64,000 nucleotides of DNA, from NCBI RefSeq assembly GCF_000024405.1, contig NC_013517.1, positions 62,001 to 126,000 on the forward strand, read 5' to 3'. Origin of the DNA: Sebaldella termitidis ATCC 33386. GTDB taxonomy: Bacteria > Fusobacteriota > Fusobacteriia > Fusobacteriales > Leptotrichiaceae. The notes beneath the pieces are model-generated. The model did no database searches, was not told where the DNA came from, and worked only from the letters and a program-made list of their open reading frames with translations. Below are positions 16,189-24,100 of this stretch, piece after piece. The translations under genes and the position numbers were made by a program. Each line of letters opens with the position of its first letter. Positions within the stretch are counted from its first letter, which is position 1.

Positions 16189-16626
16189 ATGGCAGTAAAA
16201 AAAGGTACTTTAAAAAGAGAAAATGAAGCAGGAACCTATGATGAAATAAATTTAAAGACATCAGCAAATCAGGTAAAAATGACAGATGGGACAACAGTAC
16301 AGGACTTTCTTGATAGTTTATCATCAGCTGGAGGTTCAAATGTAAAAATAGTGTCTGATATACAAGCAAGAGATGCATTAATTTCAGAAAAGGGGCAAAT
16401 AGTATATGTAGAGGATGCTACAGGTGATAGTACAGTAACAAAAGGAAGCTTAGCTTATATTTATGACGGAATTAATTGGAGAAAAGTAGCAGAAGTTGAA
16501 ACTCAGGGTGATGTATTCGAATGGGCAAATATTTTGAATAAGCCTGATATTGTGGATATCAAAGTATCAACAATAGAGCCGGTCGGACAGATAGACGGAG
16601 ATATTTGGATAGAAGAGATTGTGTAG
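16189..16626 (+). CDS. putative phage appendage protein
   Basis: The ATG at 16189 lies 9 nt after AGGAGG; an earlier ATG at 16184 is out of frame. The 145-residue protein opens with KKGTLKRENEAGTYDEINLK, a lysine/glycine 'virion-attachment' start found in many phage fibre-like proteins, then has SANQVKMTDGTTVQDFLDSL and a Gly/Asp-rich beta segment (GQIVYVEDATGDSTVTKGS) typical of fibre heads. Its N-terminus resembles that of the next gene, suggesting both dock on the same virion site. Role inferred. Confidence 0.55.
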   Translation: MAVKKGTLKRENEAGTYDEINLKTSANQVKMTDGTTVQDFLDSLSSAGGSNVKIVSDIQARDALISEKGQIVYVEDATGDSTVTKGSLAYIYDGINWRKVAEVETQGDVFEWANILNKPDIVDIKVSTIEPVGQIDGDIWIEEIV

Positions 16627-16636
16627 GTGATTAAAT

Positions 16637-17086
16637 ATGGCAAATGTGAAATTAAAAAGGAAAAAGACAAATGGATATGAACAGCTTTATCCACAGACTC
16701 TAGCAAAAAATGTAATAACAGGGACAGGTAATGTAGATACAGATATACTGCAACTGAGACAGAGAATAAACGGTCTGGAATACTTAAAACCACCTGTTAT
16801 TATAGAAGTATTAGCAAAAGATTTTAGTGGAGATTATCAATATTATGATGCATATGGTTGGGAAGCGACTAAATTCTACAATACAGAAGCAAATTTAAAG
16901 ATTGTATTTAATTCAACAAATCAGGCTAAATATATAGTAATAGATGCAACAGATGACATGGGGATGACCATGAATCATGAAATACATGCAGGACTTTATA
17001 ACAATGAATTTGAAAAGAATGAAATAGAGCCTGGCAAAATATATGATCTTTTATATTATAATTATCAATATTATTTAATTTATTAG
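16637..17086 (+). CDS. putative phage appendage protein, paralogue-like
   Basis: A 149-residue protein. The opening KLKRKKTNGYEQLYPQTLAK and the following NVITGTGNVDTDIL mirror the opening of the preceding gene product, while the C-terminal 90 residues differ (aromatic-rich, YYNYQYYLIY end). It is the last intact prophage gene before a terminator and the IS remnant. The module 'shared docking start plus variable body' suggests alternative fibre tips. Confidence 0.5.
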   Translation: MANVKLKRKKTNGYEQLYPQTLAKNVITGTGNVDTDILQLRQRINGLEYLKPPVIIEVLAKDFSGDYQYYDAYGWEATKFYNTEANLKIVFNSTNQAKYIVIDATDDMGMTMNHEIHAGLYNNEFEKNEIEPGKIYDLLYYNYQYYLIY

Positions 17087-17138
17087 ATTAAATCAAAGAT
17101 CAAAATTATGTAAATAAAAAAAATAATGTATAAAAAAA

Positions 17139-17176
17139 TACCTTTTCTATAAATAAAGTTAGAAAAGGTATATTAA
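17139..17176 (+). terminator. intrinsic terminator at the end of the prophage late cluster
   Basis: TACCTTTTCT (17139-17148) pairs perfectly with AGAAAAGGTA (17161-17170); TATT and an A/T tract follow. Confidence 0.75.
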
Positions 17177-17360
17177 ATTTAAAACACAAGCGTGGTTATC
17201 GGAAGTTAATTTTCATTAGAATAGAGTTTAAATTTTTGGTCTGATTACAGGATAAATTTTTCTGTAGAAAACAAAGTTTTTCAACTGGTGTTACACTAAA
17301 GACTTGGACAAAAATAGCTTGCTGATGTAAGATAAAAAATTAAGGAGCTGAGTCCAAAAT

Positions 17361-17560
17361 GAGAGAACAAAAGAATTATCACCTGAATATCTTGTTCCTA
17401 CACAAAGTATAGGAGTTTGGAAAAAAGGATCAAAAAAAATAGAAACATAAAAAGGGAAAGACATAACATACGAAGAATTACTGGAATTAAAAAAAAGTAA
17501 AAGATCTGGAACGTGATAATGATATCTTAAAAAAGGTTTAGCCATATTTGCCCAGTTACA
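17361..17560 (+). pseudogene. IS3-family orfA remnant
   Basis: The first frame gives IGVWKKGSKKIET, a helix-turn-helix end, then a stop. Another frame gives LERDNDILKK, and a third gives LKKGLAIFAQLQEKE, the leucine-zipper-like end of IS3 orfA. Several small indels have therefore broken the gene. The N-terminal part of the usual orfA is missing or unrecognisable. Confidence 0.6.
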
Positions 17561-17569
17561 AGAAAAAGA

Positions 17570-18389
17570 ATAATTCGTTCACTAGATATCAGGAAAATAA
17601 ATATAAAAAGAAACTGTGAGCTATTAGGGGTAGGGAAAAGCAGCTATTACATATATAAAAATAAAAAAGAGAGTAAGAGGAGTAAAAAGAGAAGAGAAGA
17701 TGTAATGAGGATAAGGAAGACATTTGAATCAAGCAAGAGAAGATACGGAGCTCCTAAAATAAAGAAAAAGCTGGAATACAGAGGGATAATGATAGGATTA
17801 AACAGGGGTAAGCAGATTAATGAGGGAAGAAGGAATGAAAAGTATAATATTGAAGAAATACAGAGCCTTGAATAAAGTGGAGGAAGTGGGAGGATTGAGT
17901 AATAAATTAAATCAGGATTTTAAAAGTGAAAAATATGGAGAAAAAATATCAGGAGATATAACGTATATAAAAACAAAGGACAGAGGTTGGTGCTATTTAT
18001 CAAGTTACATGGATTTATACAATAATGAGATATTAGCATGGAATTTTAGTCCGAGTATGAATGTAGAGCTGGTATTATCGACATACCTAAAAAGCATTTG
18101 AAAGCATAGTGCATACAGATAGAGGAAGTCAGTACACGAGTAGAGAAATGAGGGAAAAACTAAGAGAATAATCCTATAGCAAAAAAGAAAATTCATATGA
18201 TAATGCGTGTATAGAATCATTTCATGCTACTTTAAAAAAGGAATTAATATATAACATAGAAGAAAAATCCAATGAAGAAATGAGAGGATTACTATTTGAA
18301 TCCATAGAAAGCTGGTATAACAATGAGAGAATATAAAAAAGACTGAGATATTTATCGCCAACAGAATATTTAAAAAAATCTTCATAATA
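17570..18389 (+). pseudogene. IS3-family orfB (DDE transposase) remnant
   Basis: Segments in different frames line up as one transposase: a start with CELLGVGKSSYYIYK and RRYGAPKIKKKL, a shift near 17805-17820 to LMREEGMKS and GDITYIKTKDRGWCYL (first D), a shift near 18095 to HTDRGSQYTSREM (second D), and YDNACIESFHATLKKELIY (catalytic E), ending with YLSPTEYLKK. Stops interrupt 'LRE*SYS' and 'NERI*KRL'. All three DDE residues survive, but the reading frame does not. Confidence 0.8.
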
Positions 18390-18419
18390 AACAACTAAAA
18401 GTAAATTATTTTTGTCCAA

Positions 18420-19149
18420 TTTATTGACTTAATACCAATAAAAGAGATAACGAAAAAGTGGACAGGCAAGGTTTGAAACTGGGGACAAATAGTATCACAT
18501 CTATCAATCTATTTTGAGGGCAGAATATAAAAACAGAGATAAAAATCCCTGTATCTATTAATTTTATTAAATTTTCTAGAGTTCACACAGAAATTGGGAC
18601 ACTCTCGCTTGGAATTTATAGAGGGGAAGATCACAAAGATTACTAGTTATTTCAAGCACTCTTTAAGGATTGAATTCTGTATTGTACAGGACTCAGTCCT
18701 TTTATTTTCTTACTTATTATAGTAATTTATATATTTCTCATATTAGGATTTATTTATTCTTTATTCATAATCAATACTGTAACATACAGACTTGTTTGTT
18801 ACTTCAGCTAATTGTATCAGAATTATTGATAATAATACCTAAATAAATATATTATTGATATAAAATAAAGTTTTTCAATATCTTAGAAAGAAAGCAGGGG
18901 TATGTTTAAACTATATATTAAACAGAAATTTTTTTCTTTCTTAGGCCGGGTTTTTGTCTAAAAAGCATTGACTAGTGGCTTATCCAGCGTAATTATTCTT
19001 TACAGGCTGAAACCCGTGAAATTATGAAGCTCAAAAAAAGTCCTTCATAGGGTGAGAATTATGAGAAGATGATAATCTGTAAGCAATATAAAAAAGAACT
19101 ATATCAAAGAATGAATTCTGATATAATTCCTTATTTTAGTATAATAAAT
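18420..19149. other. 730-bp gene-free region with three hairpins at its end
   Basis: No plausible gene. At 18885-18942, AGAAAGAAA pairs with TTTCTTTCT around an inner TGTTTAA/TTAAACA stem. At about 18947-19017, CGGGTTT pairs with AAACCCG around a 57-nt interior holding TGGCTTATCCA. At 19023-19049, TATGAAG pairs with CTTCATA. I could not match this to a riboswitch class. It may be an RNA element or the end of another decayed mobile element. Confidence 0.4.
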
Positions 19150-19632
19150 TTATAAAGACCCGAGAATTCTTCCCATGAATGATCCATCATTGTGAAGAAG
19201 GTCTCTTGAGATATTTTTTGATTTTATATTTGATATAATTATTATGTAATTTTGATCTTCGTGTGAACTGAGAACTTCACACTCTATAGAAACTTTACAA
19301 ATATCCATAAGCGGGGCATTTATTGTATCAGATTTTGTGTATAAAAAATTCTGTGAATAAAATCTGTTTACATCAAAGCTGCTGTCAGGACTGCTGTTTT
19401 CAAATTCACGAAGCAGTTCTTTTTCAGGAATATTAACACAAAAACTATTGGAAAATTTTATGGATTCCGCAGCACTGGAAGTCTTAGCTAAGCCCAGTAC
19501 AAGCATGTTTCCGAGGACAAAAACCGAATTACTGACAAGACAGCCGGGTTCATTATTTTTGTCATAAAAACTTAATAAAACAGTGGGAAATCCATAATAT
19601 AATTTTTCATATTCAGCATTTATATTTTCCAT
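19150..19632 (-). CDS. flavin reductase-like FMN-binding protein
   Basis: A 160-residue protein of the flavin-reductase-like split-barrel family: an N-terminal strand YGFPTVLLSFYDKNNEPG, the conserved 'N..F.LG..LVLGLAKTSSAAESI' region (about 35-60) with FCVNIPEKELL, and a C-terminal IECEVLSSHEDQNY...IIISNIKS strand pair. Members bind FMN and reduce it or act as flavoenzyme partners. GGAGG precedes the ATG. It is a single gene, transcribed in the same direction as the ribosomal operon but separated from it by that operon's terminator. Substrate not deducible. Confidence 0.75.
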   Translation of the reverse strand: MENINAEYEKLYYGFPTVLLSFYDKNNEPGCLVSNSVFVLGNMLVLGLAKTSSAAESIKFSNSFCVNIPEKELLREFENSSPDSSFDVNRFYSQNFLYTKSDTINAPLMDICKVSIECEVLSSHEDQNYIIIISNIKSKNISRDLLHNDGSFMGRILGSL

Positions 19633-19647
19633 ATTACCTCCACTTTA

Positions 19648-19691
19648 TAAAAAAATCAAATCCCGTATCTTGTCTAAAGCAGGGATTTGAT
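19648..19691 (-). terminator. intrinsic terminator of the rpsB-tsf-pyrH-frr operon
   Basis: ATCAAATCCC (19655-19664) and GGGATTTGAT (19682-19691) form a 10-bp perfect stem; in the minus direction seven T follow. Confidence 0.9.
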
Positions 19692-19738
19692 GTTAGTGCA
19701 GTGTCTTATTTATAAAGATGAACCTGACACTATACTGT

Positions 19739-20296
19739 TTATACTGTAGTAAGTTCTTTTTCTTTTTTATCCAAAGCTTCGTCAACAAGTTTTGTAAATT
19801 TATCAGTTAGTTTTTGAACACTGTCTTCTCCTGATTTTAAATCATCTTCAGTTATTTCACTGTCTTTTTCTGATTTTCTCAGTTTGTTATTTACATCTTT
19901 TCTGATATTTCTGATAGCAACCTTACCTTCTTCAGCTTCTTTTCTTACCATTTTTACATATTCTTTTCTTCTTTCTTCAGTTAACTCAGGAACGGATAGT
20001 CTTATGATTCTTCCGTCATTCGAAGGATTAAGCCCCAGATTAGCCTGCTGTATAGCTTTTTCTATAGCAGGAATTAATGATTTATCCCATGGATCAATAG
20101 TCAGAAGTCTTGCTTCAGGAGCTGATAATGTACCAATCTGTGATAAAGGACTCGGAGCCCCGTATGCATCTACAGTGATACCGTCTAACATAGAAACATT
20201 GGCTCTTCCAGCTCTTATACTGGCAAATTTGTCCTTTGTACTCTCCACGGCTTTTTCCATTTTGGTTTCAGTTTCTTTTAAAAAAGTGTCTACCAT
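19739..20296 (-). CDS. frr: ribosome recycling factor
   Basis: 185 residues, exactly the usual family length when started at the ATG at 20296 (AAAGGTGA upstream); a longer start at 20314 would add six unsupported residues. It shows the family signature from ASIRAGRANVSMLDGITVDAYG (about 23-44) through LTIDPWDKSLIPAIEKAI and the C-terminal ..EITEDDLKSGEDSVQKLTDKF. The protein splits post-termination ribosomes together with EF-G. It follows pyrH in the very common order rpsB-tsf-pyrH-frr and ends at a strong terminator. Confidence 0.97.
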   Translation of the reverse strand: MVDTFLKETETKMEKAVESTKDKFASIRAGRANVSMLDGITVDAYGAPSPLSQIGTLSAPEARLLTIDPWDKSLIPAIEKAIQQANLGLNPSNDGRIIRLSVPELTEERRKEYVKMVRKEAEEGKVAIRNIRKDVNNKLRKSEKDSEITEDDLKSGEDSVQKLTDKFTKLVDEALDKKEKELTTV

Positions 20297-20329
20297 TATA
20301 ATTTCACCTTTCATATTAATATAAATTAT

Positions 20330-21040
20330 TTAATTTTTTACAATTGTTCCGATTTCTTCGCCGTTTACCATTCTTTTAACATTACCGTCTTCCAGAATAT
20401 TAAAGACTATAACAGGAAGATCGTTCTCCCTGCAGAGTGATAAAGCAGCGGCATCCATTACTTTGAGATTTTTTGTCAGAGTTTCGTCAAAACTGATATT
20501 ATCATATTTTACGGCATCTGCAAATTTTTGCGGATCTTTATCATAAACACCGTTTACTTTAGTTCCCTTTGCCAGAATATCAGCACCAATTTCCAGAGCT
20601 CTTAATGCACCGCCTGAATCTGTGGTAAAATAAGGATTCCCCGTTCCGCCGGCAAGAATGATAATTCTTCCTTTTTCCAAGTGTCTTATTGCTCTTCTTC
20701 TTATGTATGGTTCTGCAATTTCCGGCATTTGCACAGCAGTGAGAACCCTTGTGGGAACACCCATTTTTTCTATTGAATTCTGTAATGCTATGGCATTCAT
20801 AATTGTGGCAAGAATACCGAGTGTATCTCCGGTAGCTCTGTCGAATCCCTGCTCCTGTCCGGCTATGCCTCTGAAAATATTTCCTCCGCCTATAACAATA
20901 GCCAGCTCAACGCCAAGATCGTGAACTTCTTTCAGCTGTCTTGCAAAATTATCAAGAACATCGCTTGAAATACCGAATTTTTGATTGCCGGCAAGTGCTT
21001 CTCCGCTTAACTTTAATAATATCCTTTTATATTTTAACAT
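20330..21040 (-). CDS. pyrH: uridylate kinase (UMP kinase)
   Basis: 236 residues from the ATG at 21040, which has AGGAGG 3-4 nt upstream; an upstream in-frame start would include this ribosome-binding site. Signature features: KRILLKLSGEALAG at the start, the GGGNIFRG phosphate loop (about 53-60), GRIIILAGGTGNPYFTTDS (about 125-143) and the C-terminal KRMVNGEEIGTIV. It phosphorylates UMP to UDP and is a hexamer in bacteria. It is third in the operon, 51 nt after tsf, with an intrinsic hairpin between the two. Confidence 0.97.
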   Translation of the reverse strand: MLKYKRILLKLSGEALAGNQKFGISSDVLDNFARQLKEVHDLGVELAIVIGGGNIFRGIAGQEQGFDRATGDTLGILATIMNAIALQNSIEKMGVPTRVLTAVQMPEIAEPYIRRRAIRHLEKGRIIILAGGTGNPYFTTDSGGALRALEIGADILAKGTKVNGVYDKDPQKFADAVKYDNISFDETLTKNLKVMDAAALSLCRENDLPVIVFNILEDGNVKRMVNGEEIGTIVKN

Positions 21041-21061
21041 AAAACCTCCTAAATATCTCAA

Positions 21062-21093
21062 AAAAATAAGGGTAAGAATTTACCCCTATTTTT
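21062..21093 (-). terminator. intra-operon hairpin between tsf and pyrH
   Basis: GGGTAA (21070-21075) pairs with TTACCC (21080-21085); the stem extends through an A/T flank with one mismatch, and the minus-strand 3' side runs into TTATTTTTT. It is placed directly after the tsf stop, so it probably reduces transcription into pyrH-frr relative to rpsB-tsf. Confidence 0.65.
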
Positions 21094-21976
21094 AATTTCC
21101 TGCTATTTGTGCTGCAACTTCAGCTGCAAAGTCAACGTCACCTTTTTCAATACCTTCTCCCACTTTGAATCTTGTAAATCCATTGATAGTTAGAGGTTTG
21201 ATGAAGTCTTCTATAGACACGCTGTCGTCTCTCACATATTTTTGCTTAACCAGAGTATTTTCTTCATAGAATTTTCTCATTTTTCCTTCTAAGATTTTTT
21301 CTATTATATTAGCCGGTTTTCCTTCTTCTTCTAATTGCTTTTTAGTTATTTCCTTTTCTCTTTCAAGATCATCTGTAGTAACCTGATCAGGTGACAGATA
21401 TCCAGGATCCATAGCTGCTATATGCATAGCAACACCTTTTGCTTTTTCTATATTTTCAGGAGTAGCTTCTCCGTTCATTTCCAGTAATACTCCTATTTTT
21501 CCCCCAAGGTGGATATATGTTTCTACAAAACCTTCAGTTTTTACTGCCGTAAGTCTTCTAAGGTTCATATTTTCCCCTATTTTTGCAATCAGTTCGTTAA
21601 TTACTTCATCTATTGATTTTCCTTCTAATTGAACGGCTCTTAATTCATCTTCACTTGAAACATCATGAGTTAGCGATAATTCTACAAGTTTTTCTCCAAA
21701 ACTTTTGAATTCATCATTTTTAGCAACAAAGTCTGTTTCGGAATTAAATTCAAGCACAACACCTTTTTTTCTGTCAGAAGATACTGCACCGAAAACTAAT
21801 CCTTCTGCTGCAACTCTTCCAGATTTCTTAGCGGCTTTGGCAATTCCTTTTTCTCTTAACCAGTCAATTGCTTTTTCTATATCTCCGTTGTTTTCTTCCA
21901 GAGCTTTTTTGCAGTCAAGCATTCCTGCTCCTGTTCTTTCTCTTAATTCTTTAATTAAAGCTGTGGTTACTGCCAT
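21092..21976 (-). CDS. tsf: translation elongation factor Ts
   Basis: 294 residues. The N-terminal UBA-like domain contains [19 protein letters not shown]-type sequence (residues 8-27 here), followed by [16 protein letters not shown] and the core motif [15 protein letters not shown] (about 75-89). The C-terminal dimerisation part contains [10 protein letters not shown]. It exchanges GDP for GTP on EF-Tu. The gene follows rpsB by 47 nt with its own GGAGG ribosome-binding site. Length and motifs are ordinary. Confidence 0.97.
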   Translation of the reverse strand: MAVTTALIKELRERTGAGMLDCKKALEENNGDIEKAIDWLREKGIAKAAKKSGRVAAEGLVFGAVSSDRKKGVVLEFNSETDFVAKNDEFKSFGEKLVELSLTHDVSSEDELRAVQLEGKSIDEVINELIAKIGENMNLRRLTAVKTEGFVETYIHLGGKIGVLLEMNGEATPENIEKAKGVAMHIAAMDPGYLSPDQVTTDDLEREKEITKKQLEEEGKPANIIEKILEGKMRKFYEENTLVKQKYVRDDSVSIEDFIKPLTINGFTRFKVGEGIEKGDVDFAAEVAAQIAGN

Positions 21977-22023
21977 TTTTTACTCCTCCGTTTTCTTTAA
22001 GATTATAATTCCTATTTATTATA

Positions 22024-22815
22024 TTATTCAGTCGCTTCTTTAATACCTTCAGCCATAGTTTCTACAGCGATTTCATCTTCATTAACCGGCATATCTCCAG
22101 ATGCTGCAGCGTTAGCTTCTGCTGCTTCCTGTCCGTTATTTCCTTCTATTATAGCATTAGCCATAATTTCTGAGAATAATTTTACAGATCTGATAGCATC
22201 GTCATTTGCAGGTATTTTATATGTTACAAGATCAGGATCCACATTTGTATCGATTAATGCTACTACAGGAATTCCAAGCTTTTTAGCTTCTTCAAGGGCA
22301 AGAAATTCTTTTTTGATATCAACAACGAAAAGTGCTGCAGGAACTTTGTTCATTTCCTTTATTCCACCTAAGTTTTTAGATAATTTTGCCATTTCTTTTC
22401 TTAAAAGTCCTGCTTCTTTTTTAGTGTATGATTCGTCAAGCATACCGTTCTGATCCATCTCTTCAAGATCTTTTAGTCTTTGTACTCTTGTTTTGATAGT
22501 GTTAAGGTTAGTTAACAGTCCACCAAGCCATCTGTTATTTACATAAAATCCTCCGGCTCTTACAGCTTCTTCTCTTATAGCTTCCTGTGCCTGTTTTTTA
22601 GTTCCTACGAAAAGTACTTTTCCACCTTGTGATGTAATGTCTCTTATAAAGTTATAAGCTTTTTCTGTAGAATCTAAAGTCTGGTGTAAATCCAGAATAT
22701 GGATACCGTTTCTTTCTGTAAAGATATAAGGTTTCATTTTTGGGTTCCATCTCTTTGCCTGGTGCCCGAAGTGAGCTCCTACTTCTAATAATTGTTTCAT
22801 TGAAACTACTGCCAT
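22024..22815 (-). CDS. rpsB: 30S ribosomal protein S2
   Basis: 263 residues starting [19 protein letters not shown], with [29 protein letters not shown] and the late signature [20 protein letters not shown] lies 6-8 nt before the ATG. It is the first gene of the operon, preceded by a structured leader (22851-22913) and a near-consensus promoter (22930-22958). The C-terminus is an acidic Ala/Glu-rich tail, common for S2. Confidence 0.98.
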   Translation of the reverse strand: MAVVSMKQLLEVGAHFGHQAKRWNPKMKPYIFTERNGIHILDLHQTLDSTEKAYNFIRDITSQGGKVLFVGTKKQAQEAIREEAVRAGGFYVNNRWLGGLLTNLNTIKTRVQRLKDLEEMDQNGMLDESYTKKEAGLLRKEMAKLSKNLGGIKEMNKVPAALFVVDIKKEFLALEEAKKLGIPVVALIDTNVDPDLVTYKIPANDDAIRSVKLFSEIMANAIIEGNNGQEAAEANAAASGDMPVNEDEIAVETMAEGIKEATE

Positions 22816-22850
22816 TTTGTTCCTCCTAAATTTTTTTGGTTTTTGTCATC

Positions 22851-22913
22851 CATTTTCCTGATTCGGACAAACCTGATATTTCAGGCACCCTATCCAAACC
22901 CAGCAGGAAAATG
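22851..22913 (-). promoter_or_regulatory. structured rpsB leader, candidate S2 autoregulatory RNA
   Basis: In the transcript, CATTTTCCTG pairs with CAGGAAAATG (10 bp, positions 22904-22913 with 22851-22860); inside it TTTGGAT pairs with GTCCGAA (with G-U pairs), and a terminal CCTGA/TCAGG hairpin sits on top. Purine-rich internal loops (CTGGG, AGGGTG) separate the helices. S2 represses its own operon through 5' leaders in several bacteria; that this one works the same way is inferred. Confidence 0.65.
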
Positions 22914-22929
22914 TGATAATCATCAGAAT

Positions 22930-22958
22930 ATTTTATCATTCACGGAGGATTTTGTCAA
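22930..22958 (-). promoter_or_regulatory. promoter of the rpsB operon
   Basis: Minus strand: TTGACA (22958-22953), 17 bp, TAAAAT (22935-22930). Transcription would begin shortly before the leader structure. Confidence 0.85.
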
Positions 22959-23032
22959 TGAAATAGTGTAAATAAAATGCAGAGCAGAATGTAGTTATAC
23001 AGTTGAAAACACATACATTAAAAAAACAAATT

Positions 23033-23096
23033 AAAAAAGCCGTCGGCATGAACCGACGGCAGGGGGTTATGAAGAAAAATATTCTTTTATTGGTAT
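23033..23096 (-). ncRNA. repeated csRNA-like small RNA, copy 1
   Basis: Transcript of about 64 nt inferred from TATAAT (23108-23103) to the T-run after the hairpin (GCCGTCGG 23039-23046 with CCGACGGC 23053-23060, perfect 8 bp, then six U). The middle holds a small AAGAA/TTCTT hairpin and CUUCAUAACCCCCU, complementary to a ribosome-binding site plus AUG. It is one of seven copies. The 5' end is estimated. Confidence 0.75.
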
Positions 23097-23102
23097 GTAG
23101 TA

Positions 23103-23157
23103 ATTATAAAAAAATATACTTAGAAATTTCTTATTTAAAACTTTTTATAGCCTTAGA
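23103..23157 (-). promoter_or_regulatory. sRNA copy 1 promoter with four phased AAG hexamers
   Basis: Minus strand: TCTAAG, AAAAAG, AATAAG, TCTAAG (proximal at 23124-23119), each separated by exactly 5 bp, then 10 bp, then TATAAT (23108-23103). No TTGACA-like -35 box exists, which suggests activation by a response regulator. Confidence 0.7.
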
Positions 23158-23251
23158 ATATTTATCTAAAGATTAGTTATTTCTTTTAGAGGTACATTAT
23201 TAAAGGGATTGACTATAGATTTTTTTTAGATTTTAAATTAGTTAAGTTAAT

Positions 23252-23319
23252 AAAAAAACCGCCGGTTATAAAACCGACGGCAAGGGGGTTATGAAGAAAA
23301 ATATTCTTTTTATTGGTAT
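23252..23319 (-). ncRNA. repeated csRNA-like small RNA, copy 2
   Basis: Same layout as copy 1. The terminator hairpin is the least regular (CCGCCGGT 23259-23266 with ACCGACGG 23273-23280, one mismatch) but is followed by seven U. The anti-ribosome-binding-site segment CUUCAUAACCCCCUU is intact. Confidence 0.7.
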
Positions 23320-23325
23320 GTGTTA

Positions 23326-23369
23326 ATTATAGGAAATACAGCTTAGAATACTCTTTTTTAGAACTTAGA
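23326..23369 (-). promoter_or_regulatory. sRNA copy 2 promoter with three phased AAG hexamers
   Basis: TCTAAG (23369-23364), AAAAAG (23358-23353), TCTAAG (23347-23342), N5 between each, N10, TATAAT (23331-23326). Confidence 0.7.
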
Positions 23370-23532
23370 TTTATATTTCAGATGAAAAAAATCCAAGGAA
23401 ACTAAAATAAAAATGCCGGATACATAGATATTTAACCGCTCCTGTTGAATATAAAAAAATGTCAAAGAATTTGTATAACATAAATGTTTTTTAAAATTTT
23501 TAAAAGTTCCTGAAATCTTGGGATGATGAAAT

Positions 23533-23601
23533 AAAAAAAGCCGCCGATGTTAAGTCGGCGGCAAAGGGGGTTATGAAGAAAAATATTCTTTTTATTGGTA
23601 T
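23533..23601 (-). ncRNA. repeated csRNA-like small RNA, copy 3
   Basis: The terminator stem is GCCGCCGA (23540-23547) with TCGGCGGC (23555-23562), then seven U. Compared with copy 1 both sides of two base pairs have changed together, evidence that the hairpin is under selection as RNA. The anti-ribosome-binding-site segment is intact. Confidence 0.75.
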
Positions 23602-23607
23602 GTGTTA

Positions 23608-23651
23608 ATTATACGTAATACAACTTAGAATATTCTTTTTTGATACTTAGT
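23608..23651 (-). promoter_or_regulatory. sRNA copy 3 promoter with three phased AAG hexamers
   Basis: AACTAAG-type distal box (23651-23646), AAAAAG (23640-23635), TCTAAG (23629-23624), N5 spacing, N10, TATAAT (23613-23608). Confidence 0.7.
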
Positions 23652-23860
23652 TTTATATTTCATATTTGTCATTTTTTTATATAATAATTCCATATAAACA
23701 TGGAAAATAAATAATTACGGCAGAATGGCGAAAATAGAAATAAAATCAGAATGTTTAATAATAAAGATTTATATTATAAAAAAATATAATTTTTTTTGTT
23801 TTAATATTAAATAATATCATCAAAAATAATATGTATACTTATCAATCGGAATTTTAAAAA

Positions 23861-23927
23861 AATAAAAGCCGTCGGTGTGAAGCCGACGGCAAGGGGGTTA
23901 TGAAGAAAAATATTCTTTTATTGGTAT
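23861..23927 (-). ncRNA. repeated csRNA-like small RNA, copy 4
   Basis: Stem GCCGTCGG (23868-23875) with CCGACGGC (23883-23890), perfect 8 bp, then UUUUAUU. Identical core to the other copies. It is the first sRNA downstream of the YkvI-type transporter gene in the minus direction. Confidence 0.75.
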
Positions 23928-23933
23928 GTGTTA

Positions 23934-23988
23934 ATTATACGCAAAACATCTTAGAATATTCTTAATTGATTCTTTTTATAATCTTAGA
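23934..23988 (-). promoter_or_regulatory. sRNA copy 4 promoter with four phased AAG hexamers
   Basis: TCTAAG, AAAAAG, ATTAAG, TCTAAG (proximal 23955-23950), all separated by exactly 5 bp; then N10 and TATAAT (23939-23934). This is the clearest array of the set. Confidence 0.75.
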
Positions 23989-24100
23989 AAAAACAATTAA
24001 ATAAAATTAAATGTTTTAAATTTTCAAGAGATTTTTATTTTTTATGTTTAAATTAATAAATTTAGACATTTTATTATAATAAAATTCTTTATTTAATATA

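Larger units (their letters stand above)
17304..18419 (+). mobile_element. decayed IS3-family insertion sequence
   Basis: TTGGACAAAAATA (17304-17316) and its exact reverse complement (18407-18419) form perfect 13-bp terminal inverted repeats about 1.1 kb apart. The interior reads orfA and orfB of an IS3-family (IS150-like) element with several frameshifts and stops. No convincing target duplication is visible (GAC left, TTT right), so the insertion is old. It sits just past the prophage late terminator. Confidence 0.85.

Noticed and set aside
18885-19049. Known riboswitch class (cobalamin, TPP, FMN, SAM, glycine)
   Set aside because: None of the conserved core sequences of these classes could be seen on either strand.
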